A DNA stretch of 64,000 bases from Persicaria tinctoria. Taxonomy: Eukaryota > Streptophyta > Magnoliopsida > Caryophyllales > Polygonaceae. The notes under the pieces were generated by a model. The model ran no database searches. It was given only the letters and a program-made list of their open reading frames with translations, and had not been told where the DNA came from. The position numbers were made by a program, and so were the translations under genes. Of the stretch, positions 11,571 through 22,965 are shown one piece after another; position 1 is the stretch's first letter; every line of letters starts with the position of its first letter. Location: contig JBANSL010000013.1 in assembly GCA_037127255.1 (NCBI GenBank), forward strand, positions 5,520,188 through 5,584,187, in the 5' to 3' direction.

Positions 11571-12284
11571 GTGGGAACTCAGAAGACGAGGTCACAGTGT
11601 CCGTTTCCCCCTCATGACCGGCTACCGGATGAGCCAAAAATTCGGACATTCGAAATTGTGCAATTTTTTTTCGGATGGGGTTAGGTGTGCAAGGGTTTCA
11701 CTCAAGAGGGTCATTTTAGCAAATTTGCCTAACTAATAAGGCTTAATTTATAATTTATAAAAATAAAATCATTCCAATATGAGTTATGAGTTCAAGTGAA
11801 TATTTTTTGAAGTGAAAATTTTATAGACTAATTTTTTTAATGTGAATTTTGTAGCATTAACTTGGATGAAATTAGTTGTGCTATTTTATTTATAAAAGTT
11901 AACATAGAATTATGATGTTTTGTTCTATCTATATTGATTTAACATAATTAATTTATATATTATATCAAATTATATCAATTTTTTAATTTATTTTTAAAAA
12001 TAATTATATTTTTATTACTAGTAATTAAGTATGAAATTATATTTTTTTTCTATATTATGAGTGAAAATGTGGGGTTGTATCATTAAATTTTATATAGGGA
12101 CAAGTGAACATTAAATTATAGAGATCAACTTCTCTTCCACCAAATTTAGAGATTTTTTCCCTATCTCCATCCATTTCTCTATTGTAGAGATAAGTTTGGA
12201 GAAGCTGTTGGGAAGAAAAAATGGTAATTTTCTCTAAAATCTCTCTTTTTCTCTATTTTAGAGAGGTTGTTGGGCTTGCTCTTA

Positions 12285-13123
12285 GTATGCTAATACAACA
12301 CTTTCTTTGAGCCCCGCCGCTTGGTATCGATCTCTCTAAATATTTACCCGTTTGTTTTTTGGTAGAGAAAGTTAATGATTACCTTATGAATATAATCCAT
12401 ATTTAAGTTAAGATTCATGGATCACTATTCTAATCATTCTCATTTTTCATACAAATTTGTTATCCTTCTATTCCCTAATTTGAAGGAGGATAACTAAAAC
12501 CTAGATGGGCTAATAATCCCCCCGTCTTCTCCTCCAAGCTCACAAAAATGGCGATCCTATACATTTTATATTTTATGTGTAAAATTTAATACATTACCTT
12601 TCCATCCCCCTGTTAGATAAACAAACGAGCCCTTAGATATCAGTCGCTATCGATATATACAAAATATTATATATTAGATATCATTTTAAATGATAATGAT
12701 ATCTATATATACCAAATATTAAATATTAGATATTTAATCGGATATGATATTTAATATCTAGAAATCAATACCGGATTTTTTTTTCTACTATAAACTCAAA
12801 AAATGTAAATTGATTAGATTGGAAACTATCTCAAATATTTTAAACTTATATTGGAAATTTTAGTTATAGACTCGATCTCAAGGTTACAAGCAACAAGGAT
12901 ATTATGACTTCCTTCGTCAACTACAATATTAATTTCCCTAAAAATATGCTTGATTTGATATATAAAGAATATTGAATGCAAGAAGATCAATTTGTACATA
13001 AAAGATGTTGTTTTCAATTTCCAAGGGCTATCTTTTAAGTGCATTAACACTACACATGTTATTATTCAATTCAAATCACTTATAAGTTATAACACAAAAT
13101 ATAGCAACATCTATAGTTTAAGT
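12285..13123. other. Intergenic AT-rich DNA, no gene seen
   Basis: Low-complexity ATAT stretches near 12.65-12.75 kb and no coding exon that I can support. Confidence 0.5.
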
Positions 13124-14302
13124 TTAGGGTAAACCGCAAAAAACCGCCTCTTAAATAGAGCATATTGTTCAAAACCCCTTAACATCAATATTGTATAAAA
13201 TCACCCTTTATATAGCTTTTGTTTACAAAAACCACCCTATCTCTGAATTTGTTAAGTTTTATTGTTTTAGATAGGGGCGGATCCTGGACCATGTAATAGG
13301 AGATGCTTCAAAGATCAAGTCAAACTTTCTAACTTGGAATGATGTAAAAAGATGCAACATATAACAACAAAAGCTAACCAGACTAAAATGTATACAATAG
13401 ACTCGATAAACAAAAGAAAAGTTTATATTAATCGAAATCAAAATGGATACACCCAGTCTTTGGAAACCATGAATCAATAGTCTTTTTTTGACGCTTTCGT
13501 GTTGGTTCCGACATTATGTAATCTTGATCTAATAATATTGGAATAACACAATAAGGAATAACTCACAAGTAATAACAAATCCAATTTATTCAAGTAATAA
13601 TGAATTGAATCAAGTTGAATGAGTGATGATTATCACCAAATGGACCAAATATGAAATCAAGTAATCAATTTGAATGTCTGAATGAATTAATTTGAATCAC
13701 CAACTAGCAAAGTTCAGTCCTCGTATCACCGCATCTGCCACTGACACCGACAGCCGGCGCCTCCTGCCCTCCGACCTCCACAATCGCGCCTCTCCGACCG
13801 TCGGCGCCTCTTGCCCTCCACAATCGTGCTTCTTCGGTCGCCGACGCCTCTTGCCCTCCACAATCGCGCCTCCCGGTAGCCGCCGCCTCCTTAAGTCCCT
13901 GGATGGTCTAGGGTTTAATGGAAAACTCAATTGGGAGTTTGGGATGACAGTCGACAGAGCGTGAAATGTGAACTCTTACCCTTCACTCCCTAGTCACGTG
14001 ACCCTCTCTCCCACTTTCTCAAAATGAGTCACGTGAGGCAACAGGCAAGCCACTTTCTTTGTATTTTTTTTTAAATAATTGGGGATGCTTTAATATAATA
14101 ATTATAAATTTAACACTAATAATAATTATTTTTTCTAGGAAGTGGGGATGCTTGAGTATCCCATACCTTCCACTAGCATCCGCCCCTGATTTTAGAGGAA
14201 GAATCAATAAATTACAGAAATACTTTTATCATATGAAGAGACGATACTGAAGGGGATCTTGCATTTTATACGGTATGTACATGTGTGTGCAGTTTACCCT
14301 TA
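13124..14302. mobile_element. Possible outer inverted-repeat element
   Basis: The left side has TTAGGGTAAACCGCA at about 13124 and the right side, in reverse, TTAAGGGTAAACTGCA ending at about 14302. These could be the tips of an older element into which the hAT-like element at 13272-14188 inserted. The target-site duplication is not clear, so this is tentative. Confidence 0.4.
13272..14188. mobile_element. hAT-like element (917 bp) with GC-rich insert
   Basis: The ends are inverted repeats: TAGGGGCGGATCCTGG on the left and, reversed, CAGGGGCGGATGCTAG on the right. They are flanked by 8 bp direct repeats with one mismatch, GTTTTAGA (13264-13271) and ATTTTAGA (14189-14196). A GC-rich block at about 13735-13900 sits in an otherwise AT-rich element and contains three imperfect tandem units with CTCCACAATCG. 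It is open on the plus strand, but I recognise no protein; it may be captured DNA. Confidence 0.7.
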
Positions 14303-14480
14303 AGTCTAATTGATTCATATGTCATAAATTTGAACTGAGATTGCTACTATATACTAGTATATGCTACAAGATTTGAAAATTTTGAACCACTTATTATCAC
14401 TTTTGATTTCAATATTGTAGACACCTAATTGCTTTGCTTCATGCATACCTAGTTATAGTCCCATTGCTTTTGCGTACAAA

Positions 14481-14829
14481 TAGGGCTCTTATATAAACTG
14501 AACGGTTCGAGGTTGGCTCGAGATCGACTAAAAAAAAACTCGACTCCAGCCCGTTCACTTACCTAAACAAACCGAGACTGAACATGATTCTACGCTCGGT
14601 TGAAAGCTCGACTCGTTCAATTTAAGCTCGAATAACTTGAATTTTATGGAATTTCTAAAATTTTCTTTAAGTTAACATGTTATGACAAAGTAGAACCGCT
14701 TAAAACTCGCCTCAAACTCGTTCATTTTCTAAACAACCCAAACTCGATTAAAAAAAAAACTCGTCTAATAAACGAACCAAGCTTAAATATACCAAGCTCT
14801 TGGCTCGTTTAACTCGAATAACAGCCCTA
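14481..14829. mobile_element. hAT MITE, family A copy 1 (349 bp)
   Basis: The ends are TAGGGCTCTTATAT on the left and, reversed, TAGGGCTGTTATTC on the right. A perfect 8 bp duplication, CGTACAAA, flanks the element at 14473-14480 and 14830-14837. The interior is rich in GCTCG/CGAGC motifs and repeats ACTCG-TTCA. It shares structure with the copies at 23856 and 29838. It lies about 220 bp upstream of the PMEI start codon, so it is part of that gene's upstream region. Confidence 0.9.
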
Positions 14830-15046
14830 CGTACAAATTGATAAATATATACGCTTCATTACCAAACAAGCCCTTAACATCTTGGCGGGAAAGTGTAACG
14901 TACAAGCGGCCGTTACTCTCCCACCACTCCTATAATAACCGCCACCTCCCCCTCCCTTCACGCCACCTCCAACCAACCCTCTCCTCCTACCAAATAAAAT
15001 AAACTAAACTCCCCAAAAATAATAATTAAAAAAAAAAAATCCCACA

Positions 15047-15583
15047 ATGACTACTCATACTATCCTCTTCCTCCTCCACATCGCCGCCGTGGCCACCGCC
15101 GCCTCGGCCTCCGTCGTCCACCAAGCCTGCAAGAACTCCTCCTCCCTCGACCCCAACATCCACTACTCCTTCTGCGTCGCGGCCCTGCAGGCGGCCCCCG
15201 CGGCCGGCTGCGCCGACCTGCCCCGCCTCGGCCTCCTCACGCTCCGCCTTGTCAAGGACAACGCGACCGACACGCGCTGCCGAATAAGGGGTTTGATCAA
15301 GGACAAGTCGACGCCGAAGGCGGCCAGGGCGGCGCTCAAGGACTGCCTCGAGATCTACTCGGACGCGGTGGCGACGGTTAAGGAGGCGGCGGCGGATTAC
15401 AAGGCGGGGATGTATTTTGATGCCAATGTGAAGGTGAGCGCCGTCATGGACGCCGCCGTGACGTGCGAGGATGGGTTTCAGGACGCCGATACCGCCTCGC
15501 CGTTGTCGAGGCGGAACGGCTTCACCTTCCAGCTCTCCGCCATCGCCCTTTCTATTATGAATCTGCTTCGGTCTTCTGCTTGA
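15047..15583 (+). CDS. PMEI / invertase-inhibitor domain protein
   Basis: The 178-residue protein belongs to the pectin methylesterase inhibitor / invertase inhibitor family, small secreted four-helix proteins that block cell-wall enzymes. Residues 1-22 look like a signal peptide. Cys28 and Cys43 form the N-terminal hairpin pair; Cys100 and Cys140 fit the second conserved pair, the latter in the family motif TCEDGF. Extra cysteines are at 55 and 78. Length is normal and there is no intron. The ATG follows an A-rich leader, and a TATA-like TATAATA lies near 14931. Coding GC is far above the flanks, which also keeps the antisense strand open. It most resembles the Pla a 1-like putative invertase inhibitors, but whether it acts on pectinesterase or invertase cannot be read from sequence. 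A 3' piece is duplicated at 43.25 kb. Confidence 0.9.
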   Translation: MTTHTILFLLHIAAVATAASASVVHQACKNSSSLDPNIHYSFCVAALQAAPAAGCADLPRLGLLTLRLVKDNATDTRCRIRGLIKDKSTPKAARAALKDCLEIYSDAVATVKEAAADYKAGMYFDANVKVSAVMDAAVTCEDGFQDADTASPLSRRNGFTFQLSAIALSIMNLLRSSA

Positions 15584-17203
15584 TTGATTCATCGATTGAT
15601 TTACAATTTGTTTCCTATTCATATATACATATGTACGTTTGATTCATTTGTACATCTTAATTCATACAACTATACAAGCATGTTTTTTTTTCTTATATAC
15701 ATACTTTTATCGTATCGTACTCCTCATGTTTGGGTGTGTAATTTGTACACTATTATAGTTAGTTTGATTTATTTTTTTAATTTGTTTTTATCATAGTTGG
15801 TAATGTCTAACCGTTTTTTCATTACATTCTCCAAAATAGAGAATTATAAATCATATATTTTGATTTTTTTTTAATTTTCAACAACTTCCTATTACATAAT
15901 GATCTCCATTTTTTCTCCAAATCTAAGGAATGATCTCTATTTTTTATCCGCATTATCTATTTTAGAGAATGTAATGGGAAAACTGTTACAATCTAAGTAT
16001 TCTAAAAAAACTAAGATAGAGAATATTTTGGGATTGCTCTAACAAACTAAAAATTCTAGCTATAAAATATTTTTTAATTTTTAAATATATATTAATATTC
16101 ATTAGTAATAATGACTAATGAGTATGAAATTATTTTTAAAAATGTGATATTTTATAAAAAATTTAAAAAAGGGGTGAAAAATTAAGAAAAAAACACGGGA
16201 GTACGTATTAATGTATCAATAAACAAGGTTTAAAGCAAGGAGTTGCGACCCTTCAAAGTAAATTTGAAATAAGTACTAGCTAGCTTGTCCATCGAAGAGT
16301 AATGAATTGAATCTAAAGTAAAAGTATTGAATCTTAACTGATATAGATCTAAACTTCTTATATAAAATTGAATGATTAAGATTTAATCAATTTCATCCGG
16401 ATAAGTTATTTTACCAACTTTATAAAATCTAACGTGATTGTATGAGAGAGCCTCTCTTGGGACAGAGTTTACACCATATACAACCCTGTAATCTGGTTAA
16501 TGTAAAGCTGAAGTGGGATAGAGAGATTTATGTTTCCATCTTGGAAATCTCCTCCAATGGTGTTTTTGAGGTTTACAATTTTTTTTTTAGTCAAATTCTG
16601 TAAAGATTGTTGATATGTGATTGTATTTCTTTTTTCTTTTTAATTAATAATTTGAAATCTTGGATAATTTGTTATGACTCGAAGGTTGGATAGTAGAAAG
16701 TTAGGGCTTTCTATGGAGATTGAGAAAGAGAGATAGAGGGGGGAGTTAACAGAGAAGAAGAAAGAGAAGACGTGAGGAAGAAGATAGATTATGTGTATTC
16801 ATTGATAATCTCAATCAGTACACCGAGAGACTCTTTTTTGGTAGATCACAACAAGAGCAAAAGCTCTCGATCAGGACAGCAACAAAATACAGTACCCAAA
16901 CGAGCTGGCAGAGAGGGTGCCCGGGCTAATGTCATCCTCGATATTACTCAACACCCTTGCAGGGGGTTCACGAAGTTCATAAAACCCCACCGAGAGACTC
17001 TGATCTGCCCTGTATGGACTTAACTCGTATACAATGGGAAGAAACTTGATAAGATAACATATACGATGCCTTGTCACCGAGGAACATAACAACAGAAACC
17101 CAAATACAAGGAAATGACATTTAAAGCAACGTGGATCAACGACACTCCCTCACCTAGACAAGATATCTTCGGAGAATACAAACACAACCACGGTCACATT
17201 TGT
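15441..17203. repeat. Segmental duplication, left copy (PMEI 3' end and downstream)
   Basis: This segment, from inside the PMEI coding region to a point about 180 bp before the RRM gene, is repeated at 43253-45874. The right copy has gained a MITE (43960-44287) and a Helitron (44440-44927), both cleanly absent here, and has lost about 37 bp between two ATTTGT direct repeats just after the stop codon. The part at 15.8-16.0 kb includes CTCTATTTTAGAG-type repeat sequence. No gene other than the PMEI end is seen within it. Confidence 0.9.
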
Positions 17204-17381
17204 AGTTTTAATTACTAGTATAATTTATAAGTTGGGTTTTATTTTTCTATTTTTTCGCAAATTCCTTAAAATTTTATTTCTGATTTTTTTTTTTTAAGGA
17301 GAGTCAGCGTTCCCTTTGTGAGCTGAAGTACAGAAAATATCCGCAACCCACTCAGCAGTCAGCAGGGGAAGTTGGGCCGCC

Positions 17382-19799
17382 ATGGAAGCCTCATCTTCAA
17401 TCCTCTCCCTCAACTCCTCTCTCCCTTCCCTCCACTCTCAGTGGAAACCGCCTCCTTCAATCCACCTCCCATTTGCTACTCCAACTCTCTCCCTCCGCTC
17501 AAATCCCCTTCCAAATCGCCATTTTCGGGCCAGATTCAGAGTGCGCGCCGCTGTTGAGGTGCTCACCGTCCAGGAGGAGTCGACGAAGACCGAAATCCCC
17601 AATTCCGACTCGAATTTTGCGCGGAGGAAGCTCTACGTTGTCAATTTGCCCTGGACTTTTCCGTCCACGAGTATCAGGGACATGTTCGCTGAATGTGGTC
17701 CTATCACCCAAATTGAGGTCTCAATCTCTTTGGTTGAAATTGTTCCTCCTCGGTTAACGATTATGTTTGATTGCTGAGTTGTTGTGTTTTTTTTTTTTTT
17801 TTTTGCAGATGATAAAGGATAACCTAGGGAGGAACAAAGGATATGCCTTTGTTACGATGGAGACTCCTGAAGCCGCTCAAGCTGCAATTGAGAAATTCAA
17901 CCTATCTGTGTGTTTTCCTGTTCTTCATTCTCACTCATTGGATTTGATTTGTCACTTGTGTTCTGATTATCTCCCGAATTTTTTTTGCTGTGTGAGAAAA
18001 ATACAATACATGGCCTGATTTTGGGATGTTAACTTGCTTCTTGTTAACCGAGTGTGTCCGATTTCTGATACAATATCGATTTATATTGTGTTGCTGTGGT
18101 GCAATTATATGTTGTTATTAGGATTTCCAAGATTGGGAGTACCTGCTTCAGTGTTTCCTACTCATGCAAAATGAACCTGTTTGTTGCTTGCAATTCCATT
18201 CTGAGTTATTTTTCTTACAACCCGAATTTTATTCCTGGGCAATATGGATGCCTACAATGCTTTAATGGCTTCTTCTCATGGAAGTTCTTTATATATTTAT
18301 TTTGAAGCGGTGAATATATAGATTTGTAAAGGTAATTACAAAAAACAAGCCACATCCGGACTTGTGCAAGGGCCTAAGCCGTATAGGTGTGAGCAAAATA
18401 CAAAATGCACACCAAATCACTCTAAGTCCCCTACCAATCAGAGCCTACTCTATCCAACTCTAACAACTCCATCCGAAAAACTCTACCCAACTACTCCCCT
18501 AGGTGTTTCAACCATCGTTTCTCAACGGATGACTTGCCTTTGCATCTCGTTGAGATCCGGAACTTACAAGACTCAATAGTGCTGACGTAAATACACATGC
18601 ATCCGACAAAATGTTGAAGAAGATATTGTATGAACTTATCTCTAGTTTAGCTAGCTTTACTAGAGTGTACTTGGAGACTATTTATTGCCCGAATGCAGCA
18701 ATCTTTTTTCAACTTTTATTTTTGAAAAAAATCAGCTACCTTTTTATATGGCAAGTGTTCCTAAATTGCTATACATGTCATGCCCAATAAAGGGAATTGG
18801 AACAACATATCACGGCATGCTGGAAATTTGAGTAAATTTGAATGGGAAATCAAGATGTTCTTGCCTTTAACAGTAAGAGGGCAATGTACTTTGCGAGGAC
18901 ATATCAGTGAAGGTAGCGGATGTTTTTGGGGCATTATTAATCTTAAAATGGGTTTACAGCTACAATGACTTGAAGAGGGTTTTCTTTGACACCATTTTAT
19001 TCTTAATCCACAATTCTTCGACTTGTTTGCACTTGTCTGCGAGGGGGTTGATAGAAGTTGGAGTGACATCTTGTGTAGTTACTTTGATACATGGCTGGAT
19101 TAATTGAAAGTTTATCTTTTGTGATTCAGGACGTATCAGGAAGGGTCATCAAAGTAGAGTATGCAAAGACTTTGAAGCCTCAATCAGTTCCTAGTGAGCC
19201 CATTCGTGAGACAGCACATAAGCTTTACGTATCCAATCTTCAGTGGAAAGTAAGGTCCAACAATCTCAGAGATTTCTTTTCTCCTGAGTTTACACCAGTT
19301 TCAGCAAGGGTTGTTTTCGAGAACTCTCCAAGACGATCAGCAGGTTATGGTTTTGTCTCCTTTGCAACAAGGGAGGAAGCAGATTCTGCGATAGCTTCTC
19401 TAAATGGCAAGGTAAGTAAATCTCATGATCATGTTCTTTTTTTTCTGCACTATCTTCTACTATCCACCAAAGGTCTTTGAATTCATAGCTTGCCCAGATT
19501 AGGCTATGTTTGGCAATCGATTCTTTTAAAGTTTAGCCTTTTTTTGAGGTTAAAAAAAAATATTATTATGCCCACATTTCGGTTTGCTGTCCAAAGTTCT
19601 TAAAATTGTGTTTTAAATCTTCTGTGGCTTTTCTGTACTGCAGGAACTAATGGGACGCGCTATCATCTTAAAGTTCAGCGAGACAAAGGACCCAGAATCT
19701 GAAGGCCAAGCGGAAGATAAAAAAGATGATTCAGATGCACTAGGAAACAGCGGGCAAAAAGAGGCTCCTCAACCTCAAGAGCAGCCTGAGGTATTGTAG
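17382..19799 (+). CDS. Chloroplast two-RRM ribonucleoprotein (At2g35410-like), 4 exons
   Basis: The predicted 290-residue protein comes from exons 17382-17717, 17809-17907, 19130-19411 and 19644-19799, all introns GT-AG and phase 0. Residues 1-56 are Ser/Pro/Arg-rich and lack acidic residues, typical of a chloroplast transit peptide. RRM1 has RNP2 KLYVVNLP (83-90) and RNP1 NKGYAFVTM (121-129). RRM2 has RNP2 KLYVSNLQ (176-183) and RNP1 AGYGFVSF (216-223). The tail is acidic and Gln-rich. Proteins of this family bind chloroplast transcripts and affect RNA stability, processing or editing. The arrangement is closest to the Arabidopsis 33 kDa-type protein At2g35410 as I recall it. Intron 2 is long (1.2 kb). 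The final GAG-GTATTG could also be read as a splice donor, so the last few residues are less certain. Confidence 0.9.
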
Positions 19800-20408
19800 C
19801 TTTAGAAAGAAAAAAAAAGTAAACATATGCATTGTTCTACTCTAGTCTACACAGTTTTCATCTGCTTGAGCTGATACAACTTTTCTGCCCCCGCGCATGT
19901 TAATGATCTGCTGAGAACTTGTAGATACCTTAATCCAAACACTTGCATGAAATGGCATACATGTTTGAACTTGTACCGTTTATGATTGGATAATGCCTTG
20001 AAGGTGCCAGTCAAGTATATATGCTCGCGTTAACTTTGTTCTTATTGTGTTTTGTCATTTTCATGTGTAACCTTTTAATGAAAGGAGAAATAGGGGCACT
20101 GAATCACTGCAAAACAGTAGCTTGGAATACTCTAGTGAAGGGACATGATTTATTGCGAATTGTAGGACATCTATATTACGGTAGCTGAAAGCTTTTCTGT
20201 TACACCGAGTTAGGTTAAAGAATAAAGACTATGGAGTGGTAAAGATCTCGTCTTTCGAGTTTGATTTTCGTTGGCCATTATTTGGACTACTTTATGAATG
20301 GTCAATATGTAAACTGTTCTCTAAATTGCAGATGTTCTCAAGGCTTATACTTTGAAAACCAGCACTTAAGGAATAATCATTTATCATCACTCTTTACCTT
20401 TATAGTGT
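19800..20408. other. 3' flank of the RRM gene, no further gene seen
   Basis: Probably holds the 3' UTR and polyadenylation region of the RRM gene, which ends just before the Mutator-like insertion. No other coding feature is supported. Confidence 0.5.
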
Positions 20409-20967
20409 AATAAAAAAAGGCCGAAAAGACAAATAGGTATATTAAATGATCCCTCTAAGACGGATCGGTATATTAAAAAATTCAAGGGACACATAGGTAT
20501 ATTAAAAGTGTTCTTGTGGACAAATTGGTATATTAAAATACTCTAGTGGACAAATAACATTTTTTTTTACATCATCGGACTTCCTTTTTATTTTAATTTT
20601 TTTTAATAAAATCATGTTAATATATTTGTATGATGATTAATTGGTTACATACTCATATAATCTTATTCATTTGGTTATATAATCATAAAAAAATATTTTA
20701 ATTTGGTATATATTTCTATCAAATTATAAAACTATTGGATTGTTATCACTATTTGTCACTAATAATATATATTATATGCATTTTATTAAATAAAAACTTT
20801 ATTACAATGGCTGTTTATATCAATTGCACAAATTAAATTATCCCGCAAAAATATGAGCTAGTATTTGTTTAGAAACCACACAAAAAATGTTAATTAAAAT
20901 AAATATGAAATATGAAAATTTTTAAAAAACCATTCAAGATGAAATAAGTTAAAATTATATTTTATAT

Positions 20968-21007
<40 letters not shown>

Positions 21008-21032
21008 GGATGAAATAAGTTTAAAAAACAGT

Positions 21033-21350
21033 TCGAGATTTGTGCACGACGGCTGGTTATGGTTTCCTACCCTTCTCCTTCTCTTCATTGGGGGAGTTGG
21101 ATACAAATGCGGTTACCTTGCTGAAGCGTATTCAGAAATTCTCGGTATCTCAGGATGCTGGGGCTCGTGCTGCACCTTATATTTTTACTAGACTTAGCTT
21201 TGTTATCGCTAAAGGAGTGGGTGCCCAGATAGTATCTCGATTGCCCACTAATTTCTTGTAATCTGTTTTTTTATTATTATTATAATAATAATAATAATAA
21301 TAATAATAAAATAATAATAATAATAATAAAATAATAATAATAATAATAAG
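21033..21350 (+). mobile_element. LINE-like 3' end, copy 1, with (TAA)n tail
   Basis: A plus-strand frame ends GAQIVSRLPTNFL and stop, followed at once by a TAA-rich simple repeat running to 21350. The peptide is one I recognise from repeated plant non-LTR retrotransposon C-termini, often mis-annotated as a host protein. A short simple-repeat tail directly after the stop supports 3' truncation-type LINE copies, as in the RTE group. Only the last 75 or so codons remain. The same protein end recurs at 22681-22880. Confidence 0.6.
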
Positions 21351-22890
21351 CCCCTTCGGCCTGCAGATTTGCTCCTTTATTGGTGGGACAGGGAGCGAGA
21401 CGTGTGTGTTGATCTGACAGGGTCCTCCCCCTTGACTCAGTCTGGGATGTCTGACTTTGTGCCCGGTCGTGTTGTGGTTGATGTTGCTCGACGTAAGTGT
21501 GCTAAGTATCGCGATTTGTGCACGGCGGTTGGTTATGGTTTCTAGGGTTGTGCATAATCGGGTACCCGACACGACACGGTTAACCGTGTCGGGTACCCGA
21601 ATCCGTTAACGTCGAAAACATCGATCCGGATACGACACGATTAATACCGGGTATCCGACACGAAATCCGAAACGGTTCCGTGTCGGATACCCGTGTAATC
21701 CGACACGAACCGTTTGTTGATTTTTTTTTTTCTGAATTTGTTGGATAAAAATCTCCTCGGCAATCTGGAATGGTGTGGCTGGAGGCGGAGGGAGAGGCAG
21801 TTATCGATTCTGCGGAGGTCTGGGCGGTGGTGGAGTAGCAGGCGGTGGAGACGACAAACATCTGGTGGCGATTGGCGCTTGGGCCAACAAATCTCGCCGG
21901 AGATGGAGAAATCTACCCAAATCTGAATTTGAGAGAGGTTGAAGGAGAAGATCTTTTTACAACTAGAGATATTTGGGGGCGTATGGCGTTAGGGCCAAAG
22001 AAAACGCGTCGGAGATGGAGAGATCCGGCCAGATCTGAAATTGCCAAAGAAATCGCGTCGGAGATGGAAAGATCCGGCCAGATCTGAAATTGATTCTTTG
22101 GTTGCGCTTTACTAATGGAATGTGTCGAGGCTCTACAGAATTTTTGAAGATAGGTTGAAGAAGAAGGTTGTCTAATAATGAATTTGAATTTGAAATGGAG
22201 AGATGGGGTTGAAGAAGGTTGCATCTTTTAGCTTTGGATAGAGAGGACTAGAAGAGGGGCGGAGGCGTGCAGAGGACTGAAGAAGGATTGGCCTGGAGAT
22301 AGGAGTTTTAGGGTTTAATTAAAAAATTAAAGAAGCCAAAAATAAAATGTAAGGTTGGAGTTTCGAAGTTCGAACTCCCGACCTAGGCCATCTGCCACCT
22401 TTGCAAAAGAGCGCACATACCATCTTAACCATTTCAACAATGTGTTCATTTAGCTTACCATATTAATAATATTACTTCTTTTTTTTTTCTGTTTAAAAAA
22501 AATAAAAAATAAACGGTTCGTGTCGGGTATCCGATAAGGGCATATGCCCGATCCGAACACGAACCATTTAATGTCGTGTTTTCTCGGTTCGTGTCATTAT
22601 CGTGTCGTGTTTTTTCGGTTTCGGGTTTTTTCGTGTCGTGTTTTCGGTTTCGGGTTTTTCTGCACACCCCTAATGGTTTCTTACCCTTCTCCTTCTCTTC
22701 ACTGGGGGAGCTGGATACGGATGATGTTGCTTTGCTGAAGCGGATTCAGAAATTCTCAGTATCTAAGGATGTCGGAGCCCGTGCTGCAGTCTATATTTTT
22801 ACTAGACTTAGTTTTGCTATTGCTAAGGGGGTGGGAGCCTAGATAGTATCTCGGCTACCCACTAATTTCTTGTAGTTTGAATTGAAAGTA

Positions 22891-22965
<75 letters not shown>
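21351..22965 (+). mobile_element. LINE-like 3' end, copy 2, split by a hAT element
   Basis: The first part (21351-21542) encodes a peptide with GSSPLTQSGMSDFVPGRVVV and runs up to the shared GYGF site. The reading then breaks at the hAT insertion and resumes at 22681 with the same SFSSLGELDTDD-type end found in copy 1. A stop codon replaces a Gln codon (GA-stop-IVS). The (AAT)n tail at 22890 passes into an (ATT)n run, forming a perfect palindrome to about 22965. This is a dead copy. Confidence 0.65.
21543..22672. mobile_element. hAT-like element (1130 bp) inside a LINE copy
   Basis: The ends are TAGGGTTGTGCA on the left and, in reverse, TAGGGGTGTGCA on the right, classic hAT termini. The 8 bp target ATGGTTTC is duplicated perfectly (21535-21542 and 22673-22680), and the uninterrupted site is visible in the neighbouring LINE copy at about 21059. 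Subterminal regions are packed with GTGTCGGGTA and CCCGACACGA-type motifs in both orientations. No transposase is seen; a minus-strand tRNA-like/SINE-like stretch sits near 22350-22450. Confidence 0.92.

Larger units (their letters stand above)
4251..11729. mobile_element. Pack-MULE candidate (7.48 kb) with captured gene fragments
   Basis: A perfect 9 bp direct repeat, TAACTAATA, flanks the element at 4242-4250 and 11730-11738; 9 bp is the Mutator target size. The terminal regions are diverged inverted repeats: both contain CTCTTG, then TTGCAC-CCTAACCC, then ATCCGG motifs when read inward. No transposase is visible. Inside are a dUTPase gene fragment with exon-intron-exon structure (4783-5075) and a minus-strand C-terminal aminotransferase exon (8717-8856). 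Captured host fragments inside a Mutator-like element define a Pack-MULE. GC-rich tandem repeats occur near both ends, and a short dispersed motif fills the middle. The element sits inside an older Harbinger-like element. Confidence 0.78.
3723..12281. mobile_element. Harbinger-like element, split by a Mutator-like element
   Basis: The outer ends read GAGCAACACAAATAGC on the left and, in reverse, GAGCAAGCCCAACAACC on the right. Each is followed by repeated CTCTATTTTAGAG-type sequence, and each is flanked by TTA (3720-3722 and 12282-12284), the 3 bp target of PIF/Harbinger elements. Without the nested insertion at 4251-11729 the element would be about 1.1 kb. No transposase is visible. Similar CTCTATTTTAGAG sequence also occurs near 15.8-16.0 kb and 43.6-43.8 kb, so the family is present elsewhere in the window. 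Confidence 0.6.

Noticed and set aside
11407..11684. Open frames of repeated SGSVRRRG-type peptide
   Set aside because: These come from a 48 bp tandem repeat whose length is a multiple of three.
15026..15622. 198-codon minus-strand frame opposite the PMEI gene
   Set aside because: It is Arg/Gly/Val-rich with no motifs, and is the shadow of a GC-rich coding strand with clear PMEI features.
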